A stretch of 64,000 nt of DNA from Desulfopila sp. IMCC35008 (GTDB taxonomy: Bacteria; Desulfobacterota; Desulfobulbia; Desulfobulbales; Desulfocapsaceae), in assembly GCF_010646885.2 (NCBI RefSeq), contig NZ_CP050700.1, positions 1,557,501-1,621,500 on the forward strand. Reading direction: 5' to 3'. How positions within the stretch are numbered: position 1 is the first letter of the stretch; each line of letters begins with the position of its first letter. This document shows positions 18,803-27,033 of this stretch, one piece after another. The notes under the pieces are model-generated. The model ran no database searches, was not told the origin of the DNA, and worked only from the letters and a program-made list of their open reading frames with translations. A program made the translations under genes and the position numbers.

Positions 18803-20140
18803 TTAACTGACAGCCTCTTGCACTCCTTGATTTTGCCGTTTTTCCGCTTTATCCTGGAGAATTCCCTTAATCATCGCCACTGAGATGATAACTCCGGCTA
18901 CTGCCAGGGCTGCGATCAGGGCCCAGAAACTAATGCCGTTCAACAGGTATCCCAACTGTGACTTTAATGCTGGAATGAGATCAAGATCGGCAAGATATCC
19001 CGGGACTTTCGCTCCACGAGATAGTGCCACGATGAGCATAACCGCAGCCATGACCAGCTTGATTGTATGGTCTTTCACGTATGTCGTGCCAAGTGCGCCG
19101 AGCTGTACGCCAATGAGGGAACCTGCAAGTATGAGCAGTGTCATGCGGATATCGATCAGGCCGGAAATACCCCATTGAACAGAACCGTAGGCACCCATGA
19201 CAAATGCCACCACAAGTTCAGTGGCACTGGCAACCATGGCTGAAGCACCCACTACATAGATCATCCCGGGAACACCGATAAACCCGCCCACCGCAATTGT
19301 CGCTGCAAGCAAGCCTGTAAAAAGGCCGACAGGGATAGTGACCCAGGCGGATATTCGAACCTTGGCAACCTTGAATTCCATCATTGGCCAGAGTTCAATT
19401 TTCTGGAGTGAGAGTGCGAGGTTTGAGGTCTTTTCTTCGACAACACCTTTTGATGACCGTAGGGCATCTCGAAGGACATAGGCTCCCACAGTTATCAGGA
19501 CGAAGACAAAGACCACGCTGACGTAAAGGTTTGATCCGGCATTTCCCCAGTGGGAGAGGATCCATTTCTGCATTTTGATCCCCACCTCAACACCTATGAT
19601 CGCCGTAACTGCCATCACCAGACCAAGTTTAATATCGGCCTGGCCGTATTTCCAACGCTTGTACGAACCGACCATTGCTTTGGGGAATTTATGACACATG
19701 TTGCTGGCAACTGCTACAGCCCCGGGAGCCCCGAGTGACATCATCGCCGGTGTCAGGACAAATGCCCCTCCAGAACCGATGAACCCTGAGAGAAGCCCGC
19801 CGATGAGGCCGACTACGAGAAGAGCAATGATTTTCGTTATCGTCATGTCAAAAAACATGACAGAAACGTCTTTGATAACATTCGGACCAGCTTCTGTATT
19901 GAGACTGACCATTACTTTTTTCTCAAGTATGATGTCTTCTACAGTCATATCTTTGCCGAGTGACAAGGTGCGCAGTTCATCATGGCCGTCTACCTTGATG
20001 ACTGCAGTACCTTTTGTCCCGTCAACTTGAGTAAAGATCCCCTTAACAACATTTTTTGGAGGAGGACCGCCAGCGAAGGAATTACTGGCAAATGTGAAGG
20101 CTGTTAATACTGCAAGCATCAAAATGATGATCTTCTTCAT
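18803..20140 (-). CDS. TauE/SafE-family sulfite/sulfonate exporter-like permease
   Basis: A 445-residue transporter. Residues 1-23 are a signal peptide (SNSFAG end), followed by a small soluble beta-rich domain (~25-95, VVKGIFTQVDGTKGTAVIKV) that is not in minimal TauE proteins. Then come 8-9 membrane helices in two repeats, with the family motifs GGLLSGFIGSGGAFVLTP and FTGLLAATIAVGGFIGVP. The family moves sulfite, sulfoacetate or related anions; the substrate here is not fixed by sequence. GGAGAAA lies eight bases before the ATG. It follows a 110-residue membrane gene by 32 bases, and a sigma-54-like promoter with palindromic upstream sites precedes that gene. Confidence 0.87.
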   Translation of the reverse strand: MKKIIILMLAVLTAFTFASNSFAGGPPPKNVVKGIFTQVDGTKGTAVIKVDGHDELRTLSLGKDMTVEDIILEKKVMVSLNTEAGPNVIKDVSVMFFDMTITKIIALLVVGLIGGLLSGFIGSGGAFVLTPAMMSLGAPGAVAVASNMCHKFPKAMVGSYKRWKYGQADIKLGLVMAVTAIIGVEVGIKMQKWILSHWGNAGSNLYVSVVFVFVLITVGAYVLRDALRSSKGVVEEKTSNLALSLQKIELWPMMEFKVAKVRISAWVTIPVGLFTGLLAATIAVGGFIGVPGMIYVVGASAMVASATELVVAFVMGAYGSVQWGISGLIDIRMTLLILAGSLIGVQLGALGTTYVKDHTIKLVMAAVMLIVALSRGAKVPGYLADLDLIPALKSQLGYLLNGISFWALIAALAVAGVIISVAMIKGILQDKAEKRQNQGVQEAVS

Positions 20141-20172
20141 GAGCTATTTCTCCAATTAATCAGGGCAGAATG

Positions 20173-20505
20173 TTATGATTGTTTGGCTTCAAGTCCGAGT
20201 ACACTGAGCAGGTTGCTGGCGAATGCACCATGGATAAAGGAGAACGCAAAAGCGGTTCCCACCGGGAATATTGCGTGCCATCCTCCAAGGGTGTAGGTGT
20301 TGGTAACCAGGGCTGCGTTTGAAAAAAGAAGCATGTAGGCCCCTCCGGATGCCGCTCCGAAAAACAGCATCTTGGCGACGGGACGTTTCTTCCTGACCAT
20401 CGGTTGTTTTCTTTTGTCGGTGGTCGTTGTTGTACCGACGTGGGTTTTCGTATCAGTAGTCTTATTGACAACTAACCGGGTCTGATAGGGATCTGTTGCT
20501 CTCAT
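20173..20505 (-). CDS. Small membrane protein preceding the TauE/SafE gene
   Basis: The start is set at the ATG at 20505 (MRATDPYQTRLVVNK), which follows an excellent GAGGAGGA site; a longer frame upstream has none. The 110-residue protein has a basic, Thr-rich N-terminal half (TTTTTDKRKQ, VRKKRPVAK) and two membrane segments (~50-70 LFFGAASGGAYMLLFSNAA and ~82-102 IFPVGTAFAFSFIHGAFAS). No family recognised. The tight spacing to the exporter gene (32 bases) suggests an accessory subunit (inference). Confidence 0.75.
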   Translation of the reverse strand: MRATDPYQTRLVVNKTTDTKTHVGTTTTTDKRKQPMVRKKRPVAKMLFFGAASGGAYMLLFSNAALVTNTYTLGGWHAIFPVGTAFAFSFIHGAFASNLLSVLGLEAKQS

Positions 20506-20650
20506 ACTATCCTCCTCTGTTGTTTTGAAGGTTGTTAAACTTCCACTGTTGATGAAAGTGCAATTTCGCTCGTGATACAGGATGTTCTGCTCAGCCATCC
20601 CCTGCAATGTGCGGCTTTTTTCATGCAGGAGGAAGAAACACCTTCAAAGT

Positions 20651-20666
20651 TGCAACATGAGTGCCA
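20651..20666 (-). promoter_or_regulatory. Sigma-54-like promoter of the TauE/SafE operon
   Basis: On the minus strand the sequence reads TGGCACTCATGTTGCA, matching the -24/-12 consensus TGGCAC-N5-TTGCA in every defined position. It lies about 145 bases upstream of the ATG at 20505. Palindromic candidate enhancer sites lie 70-350 bases further upstream. Confidence 0.82.
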
Positions 20667-20733
20667 TACAGAATGTTACCAATAAAACGTTAAATATTAG
20701 TACGTTGAATAGTTGGTGGTCGGGAAAGGAGGT

Positions 20734-20748
20734 GTTGCATAATGCAAC
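20734..20748. promoter_or_regulatory. Palindrome GTTGC-N5-GCAAC, copy 1
   Basis: GTTGCATAATGCAAC is a perfect dyad with 7-bp arms around one base. It lies about 70 bases upstream of the leftward sigma-54-like promoter, in the range for an activator site. Confidence 0.75.
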
Positions 20749-20825
20749 GTTAAAACAGGAGTCTGATTTGTTTTAAGTAGCGATATCAGTATAATAGGTG
20801 GAAAAATCAGATAAATTAAAGAAGT

Positions 20826-20840
20826 GTTGCGAATTGCAAC
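20826..20840. promoter_or_regulatory. Palindrome GTTGC-N5-GCAAC, copy 2
   Basis: GTTGCGAATTGCAAC has the same 15-base length and the same half-sites as copy 1, flanked like it by T on the left and G on the right. It sits 92 bases from copy 1. Confidence 0.75.
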
Positions 20841-20996
20841 GGCAAAGAGTGGTTCTGGCCAAGAACGGTCTGGACTTCTGGAATCCACATGTCAATTTAA
20901 GTATAAGATATAAATAAACTTTATATGTTGATAGATGATTGTCGGAATTCGAATCCGAGTTTGTAAAAAATATATACCCTGGTTTTCCTGTGGGGT

Positions 20997-21011
20997 GTTA
21001 CAATTTGCAAC
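20997..21011. promoter_or_regulatory. Palindrome GTTGC-N5-GCAAC, copy 3 (one mismatch)
   Basis: GTTACAATTTGCAAC differs from the other copies by one base in the left half-site. It lies about 75 bases upstream of the rightward sigma-54-like promoter. Confidence 0.68.
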
Positions 21012-21084
21012 GCTCCCAGGGCATATATTAAGGCATAAAGCAGGAAATTCATCTATATCGAACAATTACGTTCTACTATCAAAC

Positions 21085-21100
21085 CGGAATATCTTTTGCA
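21085..21100 (+). promoter_or_regulatory. Sigma-54-like promoter of the USP-trk operon
   Basis: CGGAATATCTTTTGCA has the invariant GG and GC separated by ten bases and a perfect TTGCA -12 element; the -24 element is weaker (CGG, not TGGCAC). It lies 105 bases upstream of the first gene. Confidence 0.55.
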
Positions 21101-21205
21101 GTGAAATGTAACCATTACTTATTGAGGAAATTGAATAAAATCATTAGGGGAATTCAGTGCACCTTTTTTGTCTGATATGTACGCTAACCAAAACTCTCTA
21201 AACTT

Positions 21206-21745
21206 TTGAATGGTATAATTTCAAACGATATGAAAAAACCCTGTGTTCTCATCGTCACCCATCGTGGGCACTTATCAGAAAAAGTCAAAAGCCATGGTCT
21301 GAATGTCGCAAAACGGCTCGACTTGAGATTACTTGTAGCATATATCAATACGATGCCGCTTCTCTCAGATGGAGGAAGTCGGCACCGGAGTTTCAATGAG
21401 GCTGCACGGCAGGATAGTATGGAGCTGCAGCGAGATGCTGTAATGTATGGTGTCAGCGTCAATTCTGTTCAGGATTCCGGTAAAATCAGTAAAGTAGTCA
21501 GCCGATTGTGCCGCATGTTGAACAACCTTGAGTTTATTATTGCCGACTCTGGAGTCAAGGCACACAGCGTCGCCCTCAGCTCAACTGTACCGGTTTTCAC
21601 GGTTTGTGATAATACACTAAAAAGGCAACTTCGGGGGCCTGGACAGTTGGAGACTGATCGAATTCCTGCCCTTGCCTGTAAATTGAGAGAGCCGGAAGAT
21701 ACCCCGGACAAAGAGTTGGAAGATAGAGACAAATATTCCTCTTGA
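21206..21745 (+). CDS. Degenerate universal-stress-protein-like protein
   Basis: A protein of up to 179 residues; MKKPCVLIVTHRGHLS at 21230 is an equally possible start because neither ATG has a clear ribosome binding site. The order of strands and helices resembles a single USP domain: PCVLIVTH, KRLDLRLLVAYIN, FIIADSGVKAHSVALSSTVPVFTV. The ATP-binding G-2x-G-9x-G pattern of USPs is not preserved. The C-terminal ~25 residues are acidic (EPEDTPDKELEDRD). It is the first gene of a stress/potassium operon, 79 bases upstream of a tandem USP gene. A regulatory role is likely but unproven. Confidence 0.6.
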   Translation: MNGIISNDMKKPCVLIVTHRGHLSEKVKSHGLNVAKRLDLRLLVAYINTMPLLSDGGSRHRSFNEAARQDSMELQRDAVMYGVSVNSVQDSGKISKVVSRLCRMLNNLEFIIADSGVKAHSVALSSTVPVFTVCDNTLKRQLRGPGQLETDRIPALACKLREPEDTPDKELEDRDKYSS

Positions 21746-21824
21746 GGTGACTAAAAAGTCATTGATAATATGTAAAGATTGGCCAATTATAGTGGCATAA
21801 AAATAAACACTAAAGCCTCTTGTC

Positions 21825-22688
21825 ATGACAACACACTCGATTAAGAACATTCTGGCAGCAATGGATAATTCCAAGGAGAACAGGTCTCTTTTCAAAGAGG
21901 CACTTGCACTTGCGTCTTCTATGAGGGCGAAAGTGGTTGTTACTTCGATAACACCACGCTATGAAGGTAATATGAATCGTGTTTTCCTGAATGATGCGGA
22001 GAAACAGCTTGAAATACCACTGAAAACAGTTCTGGATGAAGCTGGGGAATATGCGTCCTCTCTTGGTCTTCAGATGAGTACTCTTCACCGGGTAGGTAAA
22101 CCTTCAGATGAAATTTCTGCAATAGCACATGAAATGAATGCTGATCTCATTCTCCTCGGGTGCTCGAAAAGGTTGCAGGTTGAAAGAATTCTGCTAGGCC
22201 GTACAACAATTGAGGTGATCTGCAATGGTCCATGTGATGTCATGCTGTTACCTGAGGATAGGGAAATATCGTTTGAAAGAATTCTTGTTGGAATAAATGG
22301 TTCAGCTGAAAGTTTGGAAGCTGGTGTCAGAGCCCTGGGATTGGCATCGTCCTATGGGGGGGAAGTTCATGCTGTTTATGCGACTGACTTATCAACGGAT
22401 CGACTTCTCCGTTATGGTGCCATGAGGGATGCGGAACAGAAAGGGTGGAAAATATTACAAGAATTCCTTACTCTCTCAAGAGAGTATGAGGCTCCTGTTA
22501 TTACGGCTGTCCGTGGAAACCTACCTGAGAGCAGTCTTGTGGAATATGCACGAGAGAAGAAAATCAACCTCATCGCGTTGGGAGCCCCAAAAGAACATTG
22601 GGGGTTAGAAATGTTTTTTGGCAGCGTTATAGAGAGAATAACCTCACTTGCCCAATGTCCTATCCTGATAGCCAAGAAAAGTGAGTAG
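21825..22688 (+). CDS. Tandem universal stress protein
   Basis: A 287-residue protein made of two USP domains (residues ~5-143 and ~148-287). Domain 1 shows KNILAAMDNSKENRSLFKEA and ILLGCSKRLQVERILLG; domain 2 shows FERILVGINGSAESLEAG and ALGAPKEHWGLEMFFGSVIE, each followed by the CPILI- or CDVMLL-type last strand. Domain 2 keeps more of the nucleotide-binding Gly pattern. It stands 40 bases upstream of trkA, so it probably tunes potassium uptake or stress response, as USPs next to ion transporters often do (inference). Confidence 0.87.
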   Translation: MTTHSIKNILAAMDNSKENRSLFKEALALASSMRAKVVVTSITPRYEGNMNRVFLNDAEKQLEIPLKTVLDEAGEYASSLGLQMSTLHRVGKPSDEISAIAHEMNADLILLGCSKRLQVERILLGRTTIEVICNGPCDVMLLPEDREISFERILVGINGSAESLEAGVRALGLASSYGGEVHAVYATDLSTDRLLRYGAMRDAEQKGWKILQEFLTLSREYEAPVITAVRGNLPESSLVEYAREKKINLIALGAPKEHWGLEMFFGSVIERITSLAQCPILIAKKSE

Positions 22689-22728
22689 CTCAATGATATT
22701 GAACTTGAACTTTGCAAAGGAATGAATA

Positions 22729-24066
22729 ATGCGGCTCATAGTGTTTGGCGCAACCGAAGTCGGTTATATGATAGCTGGGCGATTATGCCAGGAACATGAC
22801 ATCACGCTCGTCGATGAGAGCGAGCGTCTGCCCGAGAAATTCAACGCCCTGGATGTTCGTCATGTCACTGGCAGCGGAACGGATATCTCTACCCTTGAGA
22901 ATGCAGACGAAGGAAAGGCCAGACTGTTTATCGCCTGTTCTCAGAATGATGAGGCCAATATAGTTGCCTGTTGGACGATAAAGAAGATTTCCGATATCGA
23001 AACAGTTTGTTTTGTCAGCAGGGGTGACATCTACAACAACCTGGTCAGTGATGTGCAGCATCGTTACCACACCAGATATGATATCGATAATGTCATCTGG
23101 CCTGAACAACTGCTCACAGAGGATATCTTCAGGATAATTCTTGTCCCGGAAGCTTTAGATGTTGAATACTTCGACGGAGGCCGTACCAAACTCTTTGAAT
23201 ACAGGGTTAAGGAGGACTCCCCGCTCTGCAACATGCGGGTGATGGACTGCGACTTTCCGGATAACGTGATTATCGTCGGAATTACCCATGACAGCAGTTT
23301 ATCGATTCCACGAGGGCAGACAATGATACGCCTCGATGACAAGGTGGTCTTCATGGGAACAGGGCAGGCGCTTGATCTGTTGGCCGTTCAACTCTCCAAG
23401 AAAAAGAATAAAATCGATTCCGCTGTGATAATCGGAGGCGGAAATGTCGGATTCTTTCTTGCCCGCCAGATGGAGCAGTCGGGGATACGCGCCAAAATCA
23501 TCGACCATGACGAGAAACGTTGTGCATTTCTTGCTATGAATTTAGGGAAAAGTCTGGTGTTACAGGGTGATGGCACTGATATTGAACTTCTTGAAGAAGA
23601 GGCTGTCGGTCAACAGGATGTTGTTATTTGCGTTACCAATAATGATGAAAAAAACCTGCTTTGCTCACTACTTGCAAAAAAATTGGGAGCACAACGTATC
23701 ATTACCCGCACCAGCAATGAGCGGAATGGAGATCTTTTTGAACGGGTTGGTGTTGATGTTGTTGTCTCGCCGCGGGAGTCGGCCATGAAAGAGTTGCTGA
23801 ACCTTATGGAGGTCCGGGATGAAGACATCCTGGCCTTTGTCGCGGGGGGGCAGGGTGAGGTCTTGCGTATCGAGGTGCCCGAAACATTTCCCGACACCCA
23901 GGTTATGGATCTGCGACTGCCTGAGCAGGCAATTATTGGAGCTATAAAACGAGGAAGAGCAGTTCTCATTCCGAATGGTCAAACAACAGTCTGCGCTGGG
24001 GATACACTCAAAGTTTTTACTCATACTGAATCTACCGACTCGATTCAGGATGTCTTCAAGATTTAA
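22729..24066 (+). CDS. trkA: Trk potassium uptake regulatory subunit TrkA
   Basis: A 445-residue peripheral membrane regulator that binds NAD(H)/ATP and gates the TrkH channel. It has two RCK_N (Rossmann) domains, each followed by RCK_C: the first starts MRLIVFGATEVGYMIAGRL, with a relaxed Gly motif (GATEVG); the second has the regular IIGGGNVGFFLARQ with the acidic IDHDEKR end of beta2. RCK_C parts are near 140-220 (DSPLCNMRVMDCDFPDNV) and 365-445. AAAGGAATG precedes the ATG. The stop codon is three bases before trkH. Confidence 0.93.
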   Translation: MRLIVFGATEVGYMIAGRLCQEHDITLVDESERLPEKFNALDVRHVTGSGTDISTLENADEGKARLFIACSQNDEANIVACWTIKKISDIETVCFVSRGDIYNNLVSDVQHRYHTRYDIDNVIWPEQLLTEDIFRIILVPEALDVEYFDGGRTKLFEYRVKEDSPLCNMRVMDCDFPDNVIIVGITHDSSLSIPRGQTMIRLDDKVVFMGTGQALDLLAVQLSKKKNKIDSAVIIGGGNVGFFLARQMEQSGIRAKIIDHDEKRCAFLAMNLGKSLVLQGDGTDIELLEEEAVGQQDVVICVTNNDEKNLLCSLLAKKLGAQRIITRTSNERNGDLFERVGVDVVVSPRESAMKELLNLMEVRDEDILAFVAGGQGEVLRIEVPETFPDTQVMDLRLPEQAIIGAIKRGRAVLIPNGQTTVCAGDTLKVFTHTESTDSIQDVFKI

Positions 24067-24069
24067 TTT

Positions 24070-25521
24070 ATGAAAACAGAAAGAGTCCTTAACGCCGTTG
24101 GTCTCATCCTCACCGGATTCGGTGGTATCGTATTAACGCCCATTCTGGTCGCCCTCATAGAAAAGGAGTATAGTTCTATCGTCCCGTTTTGTGTTGCATC
24201 CGGCACTGGTATCGGTCTCGGTCTGCTCTGCCGATGGAAAGGGGGCCGGGACCGAAATTTTGATAAGATCAGTCGCCCGGAAGGGTTATTGATTGTAACG
24301 CTTGCCTGGCTGCTAACCGCCGCGGTAGGTGCAATACCGTATCTTTTCTACAACCTTGGGCCTTTAGATGCCTATTTTGAATCGGTCTCCGGGATAACAA
24401 CAACAGGGGCTACTATTCTCACAGATTTTTCACTGTACCCGAAAGACTTTTTCTTCTGGCGAAGCCTCACTCAGTGGCTGGGAGGGATGGGCATCATTGT
24501 TCTCTTTGTCGCAATTCTTCCTCAATTCGCAGTTGCCGGCCGCAGCATATTCTTTGCCGAGGCGCCTGGCCCGGTAGATGAAAAGATCACCCCTCGTATT
24601 ACTCATACTGCAAAGTCACTGTGGCTTATTTACGTTTTGCTGACAATCCTCGAAATACTGTCCCTCTGGCTGGCAGATATGCCTCTTTTCGATGCCGTCT
24701 GCAATGCTCTATCAACCATGGCAGCAGGTGGATTTTCGCCACATCCACAATCGATAATGGGGTATCAGAATTCGCTGGCAACCTGGATAATTACATTCTT
24801 TATGTTTCTGGCAGGGAGTAATTTCGCACTTCAGTATCGTTTGCTGATTCAGCAGAAACCCAAACCACTTTTACAAAGTGAAGAATTCCGGCTGTATTGC
24901 GGTATTGTTTTCGCTCTCAGTGCAGCGTTGTGTTGCTTCTTGTTGATAGCTCACAGACAGTCCTTTCTCGTCAGCTTGCGGGACAGTTTTTTTCAGGTTA
25001 CCTCTATTATCACTACAGCTGGTTTCTCTTCAGCTGATTTTGCCCTGTGGCTTGTTCCTGCCCAGGCGGTGCTTCTCATCGTCATGCTTGTTGGTGGGTG
25101 TGCCGGTTCCGCCGGTGGTGGTATCAAGGTGGTCCGTATCCTGTTTATGGCAAAATACATCAGGCGTGAGCTTAACCAGGTATTGCATCCTCGTGCTGTT
25201 TTGTCAGTAAAAATCGACAGGAGGGCCGTCCCTAACGACATTCAGTATCAAATACTCAGTTTTTTACTGCTCTACCTGGTACTGCTGTTTTTCTCGGGAT
25301 TGTTTGTTGCAATCATAGAAGATAACTATGCAACAGGTTTTGTTGGTGCCGCGGCAACTATAGGCAATATCGGCCCCGGATTCGGTGATATTGGCCCTAT
25401 GGGCACCTTTGGCAACCTTTCTGCCCTCACCAAAATGATATTTATCATCAACATGATAGTCGGCAGGCTGGAACTGATACCCTGTCTGGTGATGTTGAAT
25501 CCTGATTTTTGGGGAAAATAA
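24070..25521 (+). CDS. trkH: Trk potassium uptake channel TrkH
   Basis: A 483-residue integral membrane K+ translocator. It shows the four selectivity-filter-like repeats of the SKT family: SGITTTGATIL, STMAAGGFSPHP, ITTAGFSSADF and ATIGNIGPGFG. The intramembrane GGCAGSAGGGIKVVR loop, which gates the pore and meets TrkA, is also present. Length and helix count (about ten) are normal. It is separated from trkA by three bases, so translation is probably coupled. Confidence 0.94.
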   Translation: MKTERVLNAVGLILTGFGGIVLTPILVALIEKEYSSIVPFCVASGTGIGLGLLCRWKGGRDRNFDKISRPEGLLIVTLAWLLTAAVGAIPYLFYNLGPLDAYFESVSGITTTGATILTDFSLYPKDFFFWRSLTQWLGGMGIIVLFVAILPQFAVAGRSIFFAEAPGPVDEKITPRITHTAKSLWLIYVLLTILEILSLWLADMPLFDAVCNALSTMAAGGFSPHPQSIMGYQNSLATWIITFFMFLAGSNFALQYRLLIQQKPKPLLQSEEFRLYCGIVFALSAALCCFLLIAHRQSFLVSLRDSFFQVTSIITTAGFSSADFALWLVPAQAVLLIVMLVGGCAGSAGGGIKVVRILFMAKYIRRELNQVLHPRAVLSVKIDRRAVPNDIQYQILSFLLLYLVLLFFSGLFVAIIEDNYATGFVGAAATIGNIGPGFGDIGPMGTFGNLSALTKMIFIINMIVGRLELIPCLVMLNPDFWGK

Positions 25522-25599
25522 GGAGTCTTTCAAGTTTTCGTGCCTTGCAGCTCCGGAATGATACAATAATTCTACTCTCATTACTGGTGGAGGAGATCA

Positions 25600-27030
25600 A
25601 TGAAGCAGTTCCACTTTGGTTTCACCTTTAAAATTCTGTTTTTCCTGCTCTGCTATATATCTGGTATCATCCTGATGTGGGATGTTTCCCGGGAAGATCT
25701 CCACACAGCTGAGGAAAAATTCAATTTTTTGGAAGCTGCCTACAGGTTGGACAACATTATCCTGGAGGTGAGGAGGTACGAGAAAAATTTTTTACTCTAT
25801 AATACACCGAAGGCATTCGAAGAGCATAAAAAGTACCTCACCCAGGCTGAAAACAGTATTGCGACCCTCAGGCGCCAACTGGAGAAACTTAAAGCCGCAC
25901 CTATGCTGAAGGAGCTGGAAGACTCCATGCATCAATACCATTACGCTTTTGAACAACTGGTAAAAAGCGATCAGGGAGGGAGTGAAGAATACAAGGCTAA
26001 TGTAGTAAAAACAAGGGATATAGGACAGTTGCTTACTGCCCAGAGTTCAAACCTGCTTGAATTTGAAAGATTCCAATTACAGAGTATACTGCGAGAGTTG
26101 GAAACCCGGATGTCCTTCTGGTCGATTGTGGCGATAATCCTTGGGATACTCATGCCTGTCATCACCTTTTTAAAAATAATCCGTCCCCTCAGTATTATAA
26201 AAAAAGCCACGGACGATATCGCGCAGGGGAGGTTCAAACATATCACAGTTCTTCAAACGAGAGATGAGATGCAGCAGGTGATGGAGGCATTTAATACCAT
26301 GGTCTTCGAACTCGAAAAGCAGCAGGACCAGCTGGTCCAGTCGCAAAAGTTGTCATCTATCGGCACCCTGACGGCAGGCGTGGCGCATCAGCTCAATAAT
26401 CCCCTGAATAATATCTCCACCTCCTGCCAGATTGCCATGGAAGATTTGGGTTCTGCAGATATGGATTTTATAAAAAAAATGCTCGGCAATATAGAGCAGG
26501 AGACCTTACGTGCTCGTGATGTAGTAAAAGGGTTGCTTGAATTCTCAAGAGTGCAGGAATTTAAGCTTCGTACCGCAAATCTTGCAGAAGTTGCTTCACG
26601 TGCAGTCAGGTTGGTCCAGAGTCAGGTTCCTGCAAATATATCGATAAGGGTCAACATCTCTCCAGACCTGGAGATCCCGATGGATGTTCAGCGCATGCAG
26701 GAGGTGTTTCTCAATCTCATCATAAATTCCAGTCAGGCTATTGGAGATAAAGGGGAAATTTCAATTTCTGCTGTCATCAGTGAAAATGATGACACGGTTG
26801 TTATTGAAGTGCGCGATACCGGCCCCGGTATTCCAAAGAATATTCAGGGACAACTCTTCGATCCTTTTTATACTACCAAGGACGAAGGGAAGGGAACCGG
26901 CCTGGGACTCTCCGTCGTTTATGGAATTATCAAGAAACACCAGGGTGAAATACGCATTATCAGCGAGCCCGGCGAGGGTGCTTCCTTTCAAATAAGTCTC
27001 CCGCTTAAAGTCAAAGAGAGGGAGGCATAA
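25600..27030 (+). CDS. HAMP-containing sensor histidine kinase
   Basis: A 476-residue transmembrane kinase behind an excellent GGAGGAG site. Membrane segments are at ~8-27 and ~172-195, with a helical periplasmic sensor between them (~28-170). A HAMP domain follows (~195-245), then HisKA with His in GVAHQLNNPLNNIS (~262) and HATPase (~363-467, DTGPGIPKNIQ and [11 protein letters not shown]). There is no receiver. It is three bases from the NtrC-type gene downstream, so the two form a two-component pair. Its place behind trkH suggests that it senses osmotic, ionic or envelope stress (inference). Confidence 0.92.
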   Translation: MKQFHFGFTFKILFFLLCYISGIILMWDVSREDLHTAEEKFNFLEAAYRLDNIILEVRRYEKNFLLYNTPKAFEEHKKYLTQAENSIATLRRQLEKLKAAPMLKELEDSMHQYHYAFEQLVKSDQGGSEEYKANVVKTRDIGQLLTAQSSNLLEFERFQLQSILRELETRMSFWSIVAIILGILMPVITFLKIIRPLSIIKKATDDIAQGRFKHITVLQTRDEMQQVMEAFNTMVFELEKQQDQLVQSQKLSSIGTLTAGVAHQLNNPLNNISTSCQIAMEDLGSADMDFIKKMLGNIEQETLRARDVVKGLLEFSRVQEFKLRTANLAEVASRAVRLVQSQVPANISIRVNISPDLEIPMDVQRMQEVFLNLIINSSQAIGDKGEISISAVISENDDTVVIEVRDTGPGIPKNIQGQLFDPFYTTKDEGKGTGLGLSVVYGIIKKHQGEIRIISEPGEGASFQISLPLKVKEREA

Positions 27031-27033
27031 ATA

